Source: Paracoccaceae bacterium (GTDB lineage: Bacteria > Pseudomonadota > Alphaproteobacteria > Rhodobacterales > Rhodobacteraceae). From it: DNA of 64,000 bases. Positions 18,200 to 26,435 of this stretch are shown here, piece after piece; the stretch's first letter is position 1; every line of letters starts with the position of its first letter. Where the stretch lies: assembly GCA_023259435.1 (NCBI GenBank), contig JALRHZ010000001.1, forward strand, positions 48,253-112,252. The letters run 5' to 3'. The notes under the pieces were generated by a model. That model did no database searches. It was not told where the DNA came from and was given only the letters and a program-made list of their open reading frames with translations. Both the position numbers and the translations under genes were made by a program.

Positions 18200-18696
18200 C
18201 CCAAATTATTATACGCCCTGCAGATTATAGTGATGCTCAGGGAATGTGTGGCGTCATTAACCCCTTGATTGTTGACGGCACAACGACAGCGCACATGACA
18301 CTTTTTGACGTTGAGCGTGCAGTACAGCACTATATTCAACCCGTAGACTTTATTTCTTGCCAAGTTGCGTTATCCGCTGATCGCATTGTCGGATTTCAAT
18401 CTTTACAGTGGAGGGACCGAGATGGCCTACGCAGTGGGTCTGCAGAGATTGGGACCTTTGTTACTCCGGATCAACACGGCCTTGGGATCGGACACTTGCT
18501 TTTTGCTGCAACGTTAGATGTTGCGAAGGATTCTGGCGTTACAGTCATGGATGCAACCATTCGCGCCTACAATGTGCCAAGTTTGGCTTTTTATTCAAAG
18601 CTGGGCTTCCTAGACAACAAGGTCTATGAAAACATCCCGCTCTCGGATGGCACCTTAGTGGATCGCATTCAAAAGCTTTACTGGCTGGATGGCTAG
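18196..18696 (+). CDS. GNAT-family N-acetyltransferase
   Basis: Acetyltransferase of 166 residues with the acetyl-CoA pyrophosphate loop QHGLGIGHLL near residue 95 and the following helix FAATLDVAKDSG. The C-terminal NVPSLAFYSKLGFLDNKVYE segment is the usual GNAT beta-bulge and Asn/Tyr region. The overall pattern is closest to the phosphinothricin acetyltransferase-like subgroup, but the acceptor cannot be assigned. It overlaps the HD hydrolase gene by 4 bp. It ends 7 bp from the regA stop on the opposite strand, leaving no room for a separate terminator. Confidence 0.82.
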   Translation: MTQIIIRPADYSDAQGMCGVINPLIVDGTTTAHMTLFDVERAVQHYIQPVDFISCQVALSADRIVGFQSLQWRDRDGLRSGSAEIGTFVTPDQHGLGIGHLLFAATLDVAKDSGVTVMDATIRAYNVPSLAFYSKLGFLDNKVYENIPLSDGTLVDRIQKLYWLDG

Positions 18697-18703
18697 ATCA
18701 GGG

Positions 18704-19258
18704 TTATTTCGGGCTACGCTTTGCCAAAATACGCTGCAAGGTCCGTCGGTGCATGTTTAGCCGCCGCGCTGTCTCACTTACGTTACGGTCACAAAGCTCA
18801 TAAACACGCTGGATATGCTCCCAACGCACGCGGTCTGCGCTCATCGGATTTTCGGGAGGCGGCGGCAAATCATCACCAGTTGCAAGAAGCGCATTTGTGA
18901 TATCCGTTGCATCCGCGGGTTTCGACAGATAATCCGTCGCGCCGATTTTGACCGCGGCCACAGCCGTAGCAATTGCACCGTACCCTGTCAAAACGACAAT
19001 CCGACTATCGGGACGGCGGTTGCGCAAGACCTCGACTACATCTAGCCCGTTGCCATCCTCAAGACGCAAATCAATCACGGCATAGGCCGGAGGACGTGCT
19101 GTGGCAATTGCCCGCCCTGCGGCAACGGACCCTGCGGTTTCCACGGAAAAACCGCGTTTTTCCATCGCTTTTGCCAAACGTTTTAGAAACGGTTCATCGT
19201 CGTCCACCAACAAAAGTGTCTTATCTGGACCGATTTCCTGAGCTGCGCTTACAGACAT
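18704..19258 (-). CDS. regA: Redox response regulator RegA/PrrA/ActR
   Basis: DNA-binding response regulator of 184 residues. The receiver has the acidic pocket LLVDDDEPF, the phosphoacceptor Asp63 in VIDLRLEDG, Thr in VLTGYGA and Lys in SKPAD. A proline linker (PPPPEN) leads to a Fis-type helix-turn-helix, NVSETARRLNMHRRTLQRIL, that is nearly invariant in this family. RegA globally controls respiration, carbon and nitrogen fixation and, where present, photosynthesis in response to redox state. It lies downstream of senC, and its partner kinase gene regB is divergent beyond senC, the classical locus layout. Confidence 0.96.
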   Translation of the reverse strand: MSVSAAQEIGPDKTLLLVDDDEPFLKRLAKAMEKRGFSVETAGSVAAGRAIATARPPAYAVIDLRLEDGNGLDVVEVLRNRRPDSRIVVLTGYGAIATAVAAVKIGATDYLSKPADATDITNALLATGDDLPPPPENPMSADRVRWEHIQRVYELCDRNVSETARRLNMHRRTLQRILAKRSPK

Positions 19259-19315
19259 TTACGCCCCTTTTCACGTTCTTTTGCCGACAGTATCCAACGG
19301 AACACCGTTGGTCAA

Positions 19316-19954
19316 TTAACTAGCACGATCCATGAAACAAGCAACGGTTTTTGCCATGGATTCGGGCGGGACATCACGTCTAAAGAATTCCACGTACCCT
19401 TCATTTGGCATCACGAGGTATGTCATAGTAGAGTGATCCACCAAATAATATTCATCCTCAGCGTCCTGCTTGTTGTAATACGTACGGTATGTTTTGCTTG
19501 CGGCTTTGATCTGTTCCAGTGATCCTGTCAGGCCGATCATTTTTGGATGAACAGCTTCGGCAAATTCTCCGACAACCTCAGGCGTATCACGTTCTGGGTC
19601 TATTGAAATAAAAGCCGGCGTGGCGACATATCCTTGCTCGGCCAACAGATCAACTGCTTCGGCATTGCGGACCGTATCCATAGGACACACATCAGGACAA
19701 AACGTATAGCCGAAATACAGCAAGGTTGGCTCGGTAAAGATATCTTTATCTGTCACAGTCTGACCTGATGCATCCACAAGCTCAAGAGCCCCACCCAGTG
19801 ATCCTGCCCCGCCAACAACGGTACTGGTCCGGCATTGGGCATATTTGTCATCTGATTTTGCACCAAACGGCCAACTATCGGTTCCTGCCCACCACGTTAG
19901 GCCCAATAGTATTGCTATGCCAACTGTCGAAACAACACTCAAGATGCGTGTCAT
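19316..19954 (-). CDS. senC: SCO family protein SenC/PrrC
   Basis: Membrane-anchored thioredoxin-fold protein of 212 residues that helps assemble the CuA or CuB centre of cytochrome oxidase. An N-terminal helix (ILSVVSTVGIAILLGLTWWA) anchors it facing the periplasm. The copper ligands are the CxxxC in YTFCPDVCPMD and the histidine in YLVDHSTMTYLV. It lies between regB and regA, where the family is also called PrrC and may modulate redox signalling. The regB start lies 84 bp away in the opposite direction. Confidence 0.94.
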   Translation of the reverse strand: MTRILSVVSTVGIAILLGLTWWAGTDSWPFGAKSDDKYAQCRTSTVVGGAGSLGGALELVDASGQTVTDKDIFTEPTLLYFGYTFCPDVCPMDTVRNAEAVDLLAEQGYVATPAFISIDPERDTPEVVGEFAEAVHPKMIGLTGSLEQIKAASKTYRTYYNKQDAEDEYYLVDHSTMTYLVMPNEGYVEFFRRDVPPESMAKTVACFMDRAS

Positions 19955-20038
19955 AAATGCCTCCTTGTAATTCGGGCCGCGCGGTTCACAATATCACCTA
20001 AGCGAACAAGGCCACAATCAAAAGAGGGTGCGACACTA

Positions 20039-21427
20039 ATGTCTGATCAATCCATTGAGAATTTTTCGGGATATCGCCACGGAAATTGGGTCAATTTAAG
20101 AACACTGATCTATCTGCGCTGGTTTGCCATTTTGGGTCAAGGAAGCGCGGTTCTTGTCGGCATCCAATATTTTGATCTAGCAATTGACCTTGGCATCTGT
20201 ACAGTCGCCATCGGCGCATCGGCCTGTGTGAATTTATTCGCAACCTTTGTGTATCCCGAAGGAAAGCGCCTCAGCGAGGCCGAAAATGCAGCTCTGGTCA
20301 TTTTTGATCTCGTGCAGCTCAGCGTTTTATTGTTCGTCACCGGAGGCCTAAATAATCCGTTTTCAATGCTGATGGTGGCTCCCGTTGCCGTTGCTGCCTC
20401 GGTGTTTAAAGGAAAAACCACAAGCATTATCGCAGGCCTTGCAGTGGTGTTTGTCACCCTTCTGTTGTTCTTTTTCCAACCGTTGCGGACCGATATGGGA
20501 TTTATTATGCGTATCCCTTTGGTTTTTATGTACGGTAACTATGTAGCAATTGTCATTTCTATGGTGTTTGTTGGCCTATATGTCTCGCGTCTGACGCGCG
20601 AAGTAAACGCGATGAGCGATGGCCTTTTAGCCACTCAAATGGCCTTGGCCCGCGAGCAAAAGTTGACAGATTTGGGGGGTGTCATAGCGGCCGCTGCGCA
20701 TGAATTGGGCACGCCCTTGGCGACGATCAAACTGACCAGCGCTGAATTGATAGAAGAGTTAAGTGACAGGGTAGAATTACAAGAAGATGCCGAACTCATA
20801 AGAGAACAGGCAGACCGGTGCCGCGACATTCTGCGATCTATGGGGCGGGCAGGAAAAGATGACCTGCACCTGAGAAAAGCACCAGTTTCTGCCGTGATTG
20901 AGGAAGCCGCAGAGCCCCACCAAATGCGCGGCGCGCTAATAAAGATTTCTCAACACTCTGCATTGGACGAGGGCGACTTGAATAAAATGCCGCAAATTTA
21001 TCGAAAGCCGGAAGTAATACATGGCCTTCGGAATATGATACAAAACGCGGTCGACTTTGCAGCTTCTACCGTTTGGATTGAATATGGATGGACCCAAGAG
21101 AACATCACCCTTCGTGTTATGGACGACGGACCCGGATATCCGAATTGGGTCTTGGGTCGAATTGGCGACCCGTCTTTGCGCCGTCGTCGTACACGCGTGG
21201 ACAATGACAGACCAGGATACGAGGGCATGGGGTTGGGTTTGTTCATCGCAAAAACATTGCTGGAACGGACCGGAGCAACTCTTAGTTTTGCCAATTTGTC
21301 AGAATTGCCGCGGCACAGGCGCAAAAAAGGAGAGCAAACAGGCGCAATAGTTGAAATTAGTTGGCCCCGCTCTGAAATTGAGCACACAGAAATCATCACC
21401 AGTGAAAATATTGCCAACACATATTAG
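20039..21427 (+). CDS. regB: Redox sensor histidine kinase RegB/PrrB/ActS
   Basis: Membrane sensor kinase of 462 residues. About six transmembrane helices fill residues 25-190 and contain the quinone-binding heptapeptide GGLNNPF. The H-box is AAAAHELGTPLATIKL with phospho-His near residue 221. The redox-active cysteine known from RegB is conserved in ADRCRDILRSMGRAGKDD. The ATPase domain has the N-box around GLRNMIQNAVDFA, then DDGPGYP and YEGMGLGLFIAKTLLERTGA. It phosphorylates RegA when the quinone pool or the cysteine signals reducing conditions. Confidence 0.96.
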   Translation: MSDQSIENFSGYRHGNWVNLRTLIYLRWFAILGQGSAVLVGIQYFDLAIDLGICTVAIGASACVNLFATFVYPEGKRLSEAENAALVIFDLVQLSVLLFVTGGLNNPFSMLMVAPVAVAASVFKGKTTSIIAGLAVVFVTLLLFFFQPLRTDMGFIMRIPLVFMYGNYVAIVISMVFVGLYVSRLTREVNAMSDGLLATQMALAREQKLTDLGGVIAAAAHELGTPLATIKLTSAELIEELSDRVELQEDAELIREQADRCRDILRSMGRAGKDDLHLRKAPVSAVIEEAAEPHQMRGALIKISQHSALDEGDLNKMPQIYRKPEVIHGLRNMIQNAVDFAASTVWIEYGWTQENITLRVMDDGPGYPNWVLGRIGDPSLRRRRTRVDNDRPGYEGMGLGLFIAKTLLERTGATLSFANLSELPRHRRKKGEQTGAIVEISWPRSEIEHTEIITSENIANTY

Positions 21428-21436
21428 CGTTTAGCA

Positions 21437-21452
21437 TTAACCTGCTGTTAAC
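21437..21452 (+). promoter_or_regulatory. CtrA-binding box upstream of the divL-like gene
   Basis: TTAACCTGCTGTTAAC matches the full CtrA consensus TTAA-N7-TTAA(C) exactly. It sits 39 bp before the ATG of the DivL-like gene and 9 bp after the regB stop, a position expected for control of the downstream promoter. CtrA is the master response regulator of motility, gene transfer agent and cell-cycle genes in this order. Binding itself is inferred. Confidence 0.7.
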
Positions 21453-21490
21453 CTTTTCCTAGACAAGGTGCCTTTGGAAAAGAGGTACGC

Positions 21491-22966
21491 ATGGTTTGGC
21501 TCGACATTCTGATCGCAACGTGTCTCGTGGCAGGCATCATAATTTTGTACCATAACGGTCACCGTGTCTCGCGCAATTCGACCCGTCTCACATCTGTTCA
21601 GATTACGTCTGATTTTATTGTCACCGTTGACGGACAGGTGATCGGTATTGATGCCATGGATCTTGGCATCGAGACCGCGCAAGATTTGGGAGACTTTTTA
21701 AAACATGAATACCCTGACCTTGAGGCCGTTCTTGAAACGCTTCCCGTGACCAAAAAGCTAAAGGTTTTTAACAAAAACGACAAACTTACAAACAATTTCG
21801 TTGCTTGTACCCCGCACCCTCTGGGAAGCCTATTTCGCGTTACAGAAACCGGTATGTCTGCATCGCAAACCTATGTTGCACGTCAACGGCGAGACTTGCT
21901 TCGCGATATAAAAACCTTGTCAGAAAACATTCCTTATCCAGTCTGGAAGTCAGATAAAGGGCACCGGACATGCCTGTCCAACCCCGCAACCCAGGTCCTT
22001 GTCGAAGGGCAAAAACAATCATTGAGTGAACTCAGCAATAAATTGTCTCGAATAGAAAAAAATCGAGAGCGGATCATGATAAAAACGGGACAGAACCCAG
22101 CATTGAAATGGTTTGATCTTCGGCAAAAGGCCACCGAGGATGGCCACCTTAATTATGCAATTGATGTCACAACCGAGGTTCAAACCGAAATTTCCCAAAG
22201 AAATTTTGTGCAAACCCTGACGAAAACTTTTGCGCATTTGTCCATTGGTTTGGCAATTTTTGACAAAAGCCGGCAATTGGTTTTGTTCAATCCAGCCCTT
22301 GTTGATCTAACCGCTCTGCCTGCTGAATTTCTAAGTGGGCGGCCAAATTTAATGTCTGTTTTTGATCGGTTAAGGGACGCGCAAATCATGCCAGAACCTA
22401 AAGATTACGGAAACTGGCGCGAAACACTTGCTATGGTCGTAGCTGCAGCGTCTGAAGGCACATATTCCGAGGTCTGGAATTTGCCCAATGGGCGTATTTA
22501 TCGCATTTCCGGCCGTCCGCATCCCAACGGGGCAATTGCCTTTCTGTTTGAAGATATCAGCGCGGAAATTTCCACGGGACGGCGCTATGCCTCAAAGTTG
22601 GAATTATATCAAAACATGATTGATTGTTTGCCAGACGCGATGGCTGTCTTCTCTGGTGCAGGTCGATTGATTGTGTCAAACCAATCGTATGATAATTTGT
22701 GGGGCACCGAAGCAGAGGAATTTGGGGAAACGCCAAACATAATAAATGCTACACAACACTGGTCGCAAGAATGCCACCCCACGCCCAGTTGGGGCGACAT
22801 CCGCGATTTTGTCATCTCCTACCAAGATCGAGCGGCATGGGAGACTGTGATCCACCGCAAATCTGGTGCATCCCTGACCTGCCAATTAACGCCAATAATG
22901 GGCGATGCGACTCTTATCCGGTTCGCAGTGCCTGCGCAGCAGATTGATCACGCCCGCCGCGCCTAA
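21491..22966 (+). CDS. divL: DivL-like PAS-domain protein without kinase domain
   Basis: Protein of 491 residues: an N-terminal membrane helix (LDILIATCLVAGIIILYH), a PAS-like region near residues 50-130, a coiled-coil stretch near 175-200, and PAS domains near 235-350 (SIGLAIFDKSRQLVLFNPAL) and 375-480 (LPDAMAVFSGAGRLIVSNQSYD). No H-box or ATPase domain is present; the frame ends in the last PAS. DivL in Caulobacter controls the CckA-CtrA phosphorelay, and Rhodobacter-type DivL is known as a PAS protein lacking the kinase part. The position directly before tsaE and the CtrA box upstream support the call. The orthology is inferred, not computed. Confidence 0.65.
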   Translation: MVWLDILIATCLVAGIIILYHNGHRVSRNSTRLTSVQITSDFIVTVDGQVIGIDAMDLGIETAQDLGDFLKHEYPDLEAVLETLPVTKKLKVFNKNDKLTNNFVACTPHPLGSLFRVTETGMSASQTYVARQRRDLLRDIKTLSENIPYPVWKSDKGHRTCLSNPATQVLVEGQKQSLSELSNKLSRIEKNRERIMIKTGQNPALKWFDLRQKATEDGHLNYAIDVTTEVQTEISQRNFVQTLTKTFAHLSIGLAIFDKSRQLVLFNPALVDLTALPAEFLSGRPNLMSVFDRLRDAQIMPEPKDYGNWRETLAMVVAAASEGTYSEVWNLPNGRIYRISGRPHPNGAIAFLFEDISAEISTGRRYASKLELYQNMIDCLPDAMAVFSGAGRLIVSNQSYDNLWGTEAEEFGETPNIINATQHWSQECHPTPSWGDIRDFVISYQDRAAWETVIHRKSGASLTCQLTPIMGDATLIRFAVPAQQIDHARRA

Positions 22967-23010
22967 ATTTCGCGCTTGTAGGTTAGGGTGCCAACTGTCA
23001 TTTTGCCACC

Positions 23011-23496
23011 ATGACACTTCAGAAACGTACACTTATCACCCCGTCTCCCGCGGCGACCGCAGAAGTTGCTATGCGCCTTGCGTCCCTCTTGAAACCAAGT
23101 GATGTGGTTCTTCTTGAAGGCGGAATAGGGGCGGGAAAATCTTTTTTGACCCGCACACTCATTCAGCACTGCCAAGATCATCCCGAAGATGTACCATCCC
23201 CTACTTTCACCTTGGTCCAAGAGTATGAAACCAACATTGGACCCGTATGGCATACAGATCTATATCGTCTGTATGGGCCGGATGAGGTCATTGAATTGGG
23301 CCTGATTGACGCCTTTGAAGAAGCACTGTGTTTCGTCGAATGGCCGGATCGCTTAAATGATCTGGCTCCAAAGGATGCCCTGACCATTACGCTTACACCC
23401 CTGCAGGCCGAGGACAGCCGATCTATCGAATTTACGTGGACCGCGGGCGCATGGGCCTCTAGGCTGGACCCAGTATTTCAGGATCAATGGATTTAA
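23011..23496 (+). CDS. tsaE: tRNA threonylcarbamoyladenosine ATPase TsaE
   Basis: Small P-loop ATPase of 161 residues that works with TsaD and TsaB to make t6A37 in ANN-decoding tRNAs. The Walker A loop is LLEGGIGAGKSFLTRTLI near residue 35, followed by the family motif PSPTFTLVQEYE and by HTDLYRLYGPDEVIELGL. The last codons overlap the addB frame by about 10 bp. In related genomes a phosphotransferase and a nucleotidyltransferase gene often lie between tsaE and addB; here they are absent. Confidence 0.95.
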   Translation: MTLQKRTLITPSPAATAEVAMRLASLLKPSDVVLLEGGIGAGKSFLTRTLIQHCQDHPEDVPSPTFTLVQEYETNIGPVWHTDLYRLYGPDEVIELGLIDAFEEALCFVEWPDRLNDLAPKDALTITLTPLQAEDSRSIEFTWTAGAWASRLDPVFQDQWI

Positions 23497-26435
23497 AAAT
23501 GACGCGAATAAGCGGTTTGTTCCAAATCGAATTAGGGCTTGATACACCACAGGCCTTTGTGCACGGTTTACTTTCGCGATACGAAGACCGTGACCCGACA
23601 GATCTCGCCCGCGTCAATGTAATCGTTAACACCGGTCGGATGCAGCGCAAAATCAAAGATGTATTGATACAGCAAAAAGCACTTCTTCATCCGAAAATTC
23701 ACCTCATTTCCGATCTCAGCGACCTGACTGGCCCTGTGCCTTGGCCAAAGCCTCAAAACAAACTTAGCACGCGTTTTGAACTTTTGTCGCTGGTTCAAAA
23801 GCTACTTGACGAACAACCCGATCTTGCCGCCAGAGCAAGCCAATTTGACCTTGCCGACAGCCTTGCAGCGTTGATCGATGAAATGCAGGGAGAAGACGTC
23901 GCACCCGATGTATTTTCTAAATTGAACGTCACAGATCAGTCTGGACATTGGCAACGCGCATTGGCGTTTGTGTCCATCGTCAAAGAGTATCTAAGCGCCC
24001 GCAGCACGACACCAGATACCGAGGGGCACCAAAGACGCGTGGTTGAATATCTCGACCAACTGTGGACTGAACACCCCCCACAGGATCCTGTCATTTTAGT
24101 TGGCTCAACTGGGTCACGTGGCACTACGCTTGCGCTCATGCGGAAGATTGTCACTTTGCCTCAAGGTTGCGTCATTGTCCCGGGTTATGATGCACACATG
24201 CCTTCTCATGCGTGGCAAAAATTGGCGGACCGCCTCGCCACAGAAGATCATCCTCAGGCGCGGCTATTCCATGTTGCAAATGAATTGGAAAGTGACATTT
24301 CAAACCTTCCCGCTTGGTCAGATACGCCCCCCCCCTGTGAGCCGCGAAATCGCCTTCTGTCTTTGGCGCTTAGGCCAGCGCCGGTTACAGATGCGTGGCT
24401 GGACGAAGGCCCGCACCTCGGACAAATAGACACGGCCACAGCCGGCCTGTCTTTGATCGAAGCGCAATCGCAACGGGATGAGGCAACAGCAATCGCAATA
24501 TGTATGCGTGATGCGATCGCAGCAAACAAAACCGCCGCATTGATCACACCAAACCGAACCCTCACGCGTCAAGTGGCCGCCACCTTGGATATCTGGGGCA
24601 TTGTGCCAGATGACAGCGGCGGCATGCCATTACAGCAATCCCCACCGGGACGACTATTGCGCCACGTCGGAACAGTGTTGCGTGGCGAGCTTAAGACGTC
24701 AGACCTACTTGCTATTTTGAAACACCCTCTTACCCATTCAGGCTCTGACCGCGCGCAACATCTTTTATTGACCCGTGAGCTTGAATTGCACCTACGAAAC
24801 AAGAGCATTCCGTTTCCAACTCTACAGGTGATGCACGATTGGTGCATTGGCAAAGATTTCGAGGGGATAGACACTTGGGTTGAATGGATTTCAGGGTGGA
24901 TCGCACCCGATGTGAGTAGCGGAGAGTTGCCATTTAAGTTCTTATTAGAGACACATATTATCCTCTCGGAAACTATTTCTCGTGGATCCTCCGGTGCAGC
25001 AGATGGCACCGCTGGCACCCTATGGAGTGAAGGCGCCGGACGGTCAGCACAGGCAACAATGGCGCGCATTCATGATGCCGCGCCAGCCGAATGTGAAGTC
25101 ACAATACAAGATTATCTTGATGTCATCTCTCAAGTTTTGGCGACAGAACAAGTGCGCTCGCCTGACGTGCCCCATCCACAAGCGTTAATTTGGGGAACCT
25201 TAGAGGCGCGCGTAGAAGGAGCGGATGTTGTAATTTTGGCGGGTTTGAATGAAGGAAGTTGGCCTGAACCACCCGCCTCGGATCCGTGGCTCAATCGCGC
25301 CCTTAGGGTTGAAGCGGGTCTATTGCTTCCAGAAAGGCGTATTGGTCTATCTGCCCATGATTGGCAGATGGCGGCAACAAAGCCCACTGTGGTCTTGTCC
25401 CGTTCAATCCGCTCGGAGGATGCACAGACCGTTCCGTCGCGCTGGCTTAATCGCCTTTTGAACTTGCTCGAGGGCCTAGGCGAACAAGGAGCACCGGATG
25501 TTGTAAAAGACATGCGTGCACGTGGGACCCACTGGTTAGAGCTAGCCCGCCAACTTGAAGCAACTCAACCCATTGAACGTGCAAAGCGCCCATCACCGCG
25601 ACCACCCCGCGCCGCACGACCAGACGAAATTTCTGTGACGGACGTAAAGCACCTGATCCGCGATGCCTATGCGATTTATGCCAAGCGTATTTTGGCGCTT
25701 AGACCGCTTAATCCTTTGGATAAACAGCCTGATGCGCGCTTGCGTGGAATCTTGTTTCATTCGGTCATGGAGCAATTCATTAAAGCATGGCCCCAGCTCG
25801 CACAGGACGACCGCAAACCGGCACTTTTACGCATCACCGACCAGATCTTGGAAAAAGAAGTGCCTTGGATCAATACGCGTCTCTTTTGGCACAATCGGGT
25901 TGAGCGGATCGCAGATTGGGTGATCAAGACCGAAGAAGAGCGTCAAGCCATGGGCATGCCAACATTTTTTGAAATCAAAGGTAGGCACCTTATCACCGAG
26001 CTTGGTATTACGCTGACCACACAAGCGGACCGTATTGATATCACACCCAACAACCAAGCCATCCTCTATGACTATAAAACTGGACCTGTCCCGACTGACA
26101 AAGTGCAACGCACGTTCGACAAACAGCTTTACCTAATGGCAGCGATAGCCGAGGCAGGTGGATTTTCAGACATTGGACCCATCACAGTTCAAAACGCCGC
26201 GTTCATAGGATTAGGCAGCAAAAACGAAGTTCGGAATTTCCCGACAAGCGACGAAGACGTACAAACGGCATGGGAAAAATTCAAAACGCTGCTGCGGCAT
26301 TTCCAAGACCCCTCTGTCGGCTACACATCGCGAGGCGCCATGTATAAATTGGATGATAAGTCCGACTATGATCTTTTGGCTCGATTTGGGGAATGGGACA
26401 TCGACACTTTGGCCGAAGCTGAGGATTTGGAATGA
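23487..26435 (+). CDS. addB: AddB subunit of the double-strand break repair helicase-nuclease
   Basis: Partner of AddA in the RecBCD-equivalent complex that resects double-strand breaks for RecA. The protein has about 982 residues, normal for alphaproteobacterial AddB. The N-terminal part is a degenerate helicase fold and the C-terminus is a RecB-type nuclease domain with LRGILFHSVMEQFIKAW and the catalytic AILYDYKTGPVPTDKVQ. The ATG at 23487 lies inside tsaE; a second ATG at 23499 is equally possible. The stop overlaps the addA start as ATGA. Confidence 0.94.
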   Translation: MDLKMTRISGLFQIELGLDTPQAFVHGLLSRYEDRDPTDLARVNVIVNTGRMQRKIKDVLIQQKALLHPKIHLISDLSDLTGPVPWPKPQNKLSTRFELLSLVQKLLDEQPDLAARASQFDLADSLAALIDEMQGEDVAPDVFSKLNVTDQSGHWQRALAFVSIVKEYLSARSTTPDTEGHQRRVVEYLDQLWTEHPPQDPVILVGSTGSRGTTLALMRKIVTLPQGCVIVPGYDAHMPSHAWQKLADRLATEDHPQARLFHVANELESDISNLPAWSDTPPPCEPRNRLLSLALRPAPVTDAWLDEGPHLGQIDTATAGLSLIEAQSQRDEATAIAICMRDAIAANKTAALITPNRTLTRQVAATLDIWGIVPDDSGGMPLQQSPPGRLLRHVGTVLRGELKTSDLLAILKHPLTHSGSDRAQHLLLTRELELHLRNKSIPFPTLQVMHDWCIGKDFEGIDTWVEWISGWIAPDVSSGELPFKFLLETHIILSETISRGSSGAADGTAGTLWSEGAGRSAQATMARIHDAAPAECEVTIQDYLDVISQVLATEQVRSPDVPHPQALIWGTLEARVEGADVVILAGLNEGSWPEPPASDPWLNRALRVEAGLLLPERRIGLSAHDWQMAATKPTVVLSRSIRSEDAQTVPSRWLNRLLNLLEGLGEQGAPDVVKDMRARGTHWLELARQLEATQPIERAKRPSPRPPRAARPDEISVTDVKHLIRDAYAIYAKRILALRPLNPLDKQPDARLRGILFHSVMEQFIKAWPQLAQDDRKPALLRITDQILEKEVPWINTRLFWHNRVERIADWVIKTEEERQAMGMPTFFEIKGRHLITELGITLTTQADRIDITPNNQAILYDYKTGPVPTDKVQRTFDKQLYLMAAIAEAGGFSDIGPITVQNAAFIGLGSKNEVRNFPTSDEDVQTAWEKFKTLLRHFQDPSVGYTSRGAMYKLDDKSDYDLLARFGEWDIDTLAEAEDLE

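Noticed and set aside
24569..25069. 166-codon open frame antisense to addB
   Set aside because: Cys/Arg/Ser-rich translation without family features, wholly inside a well-supported gene.
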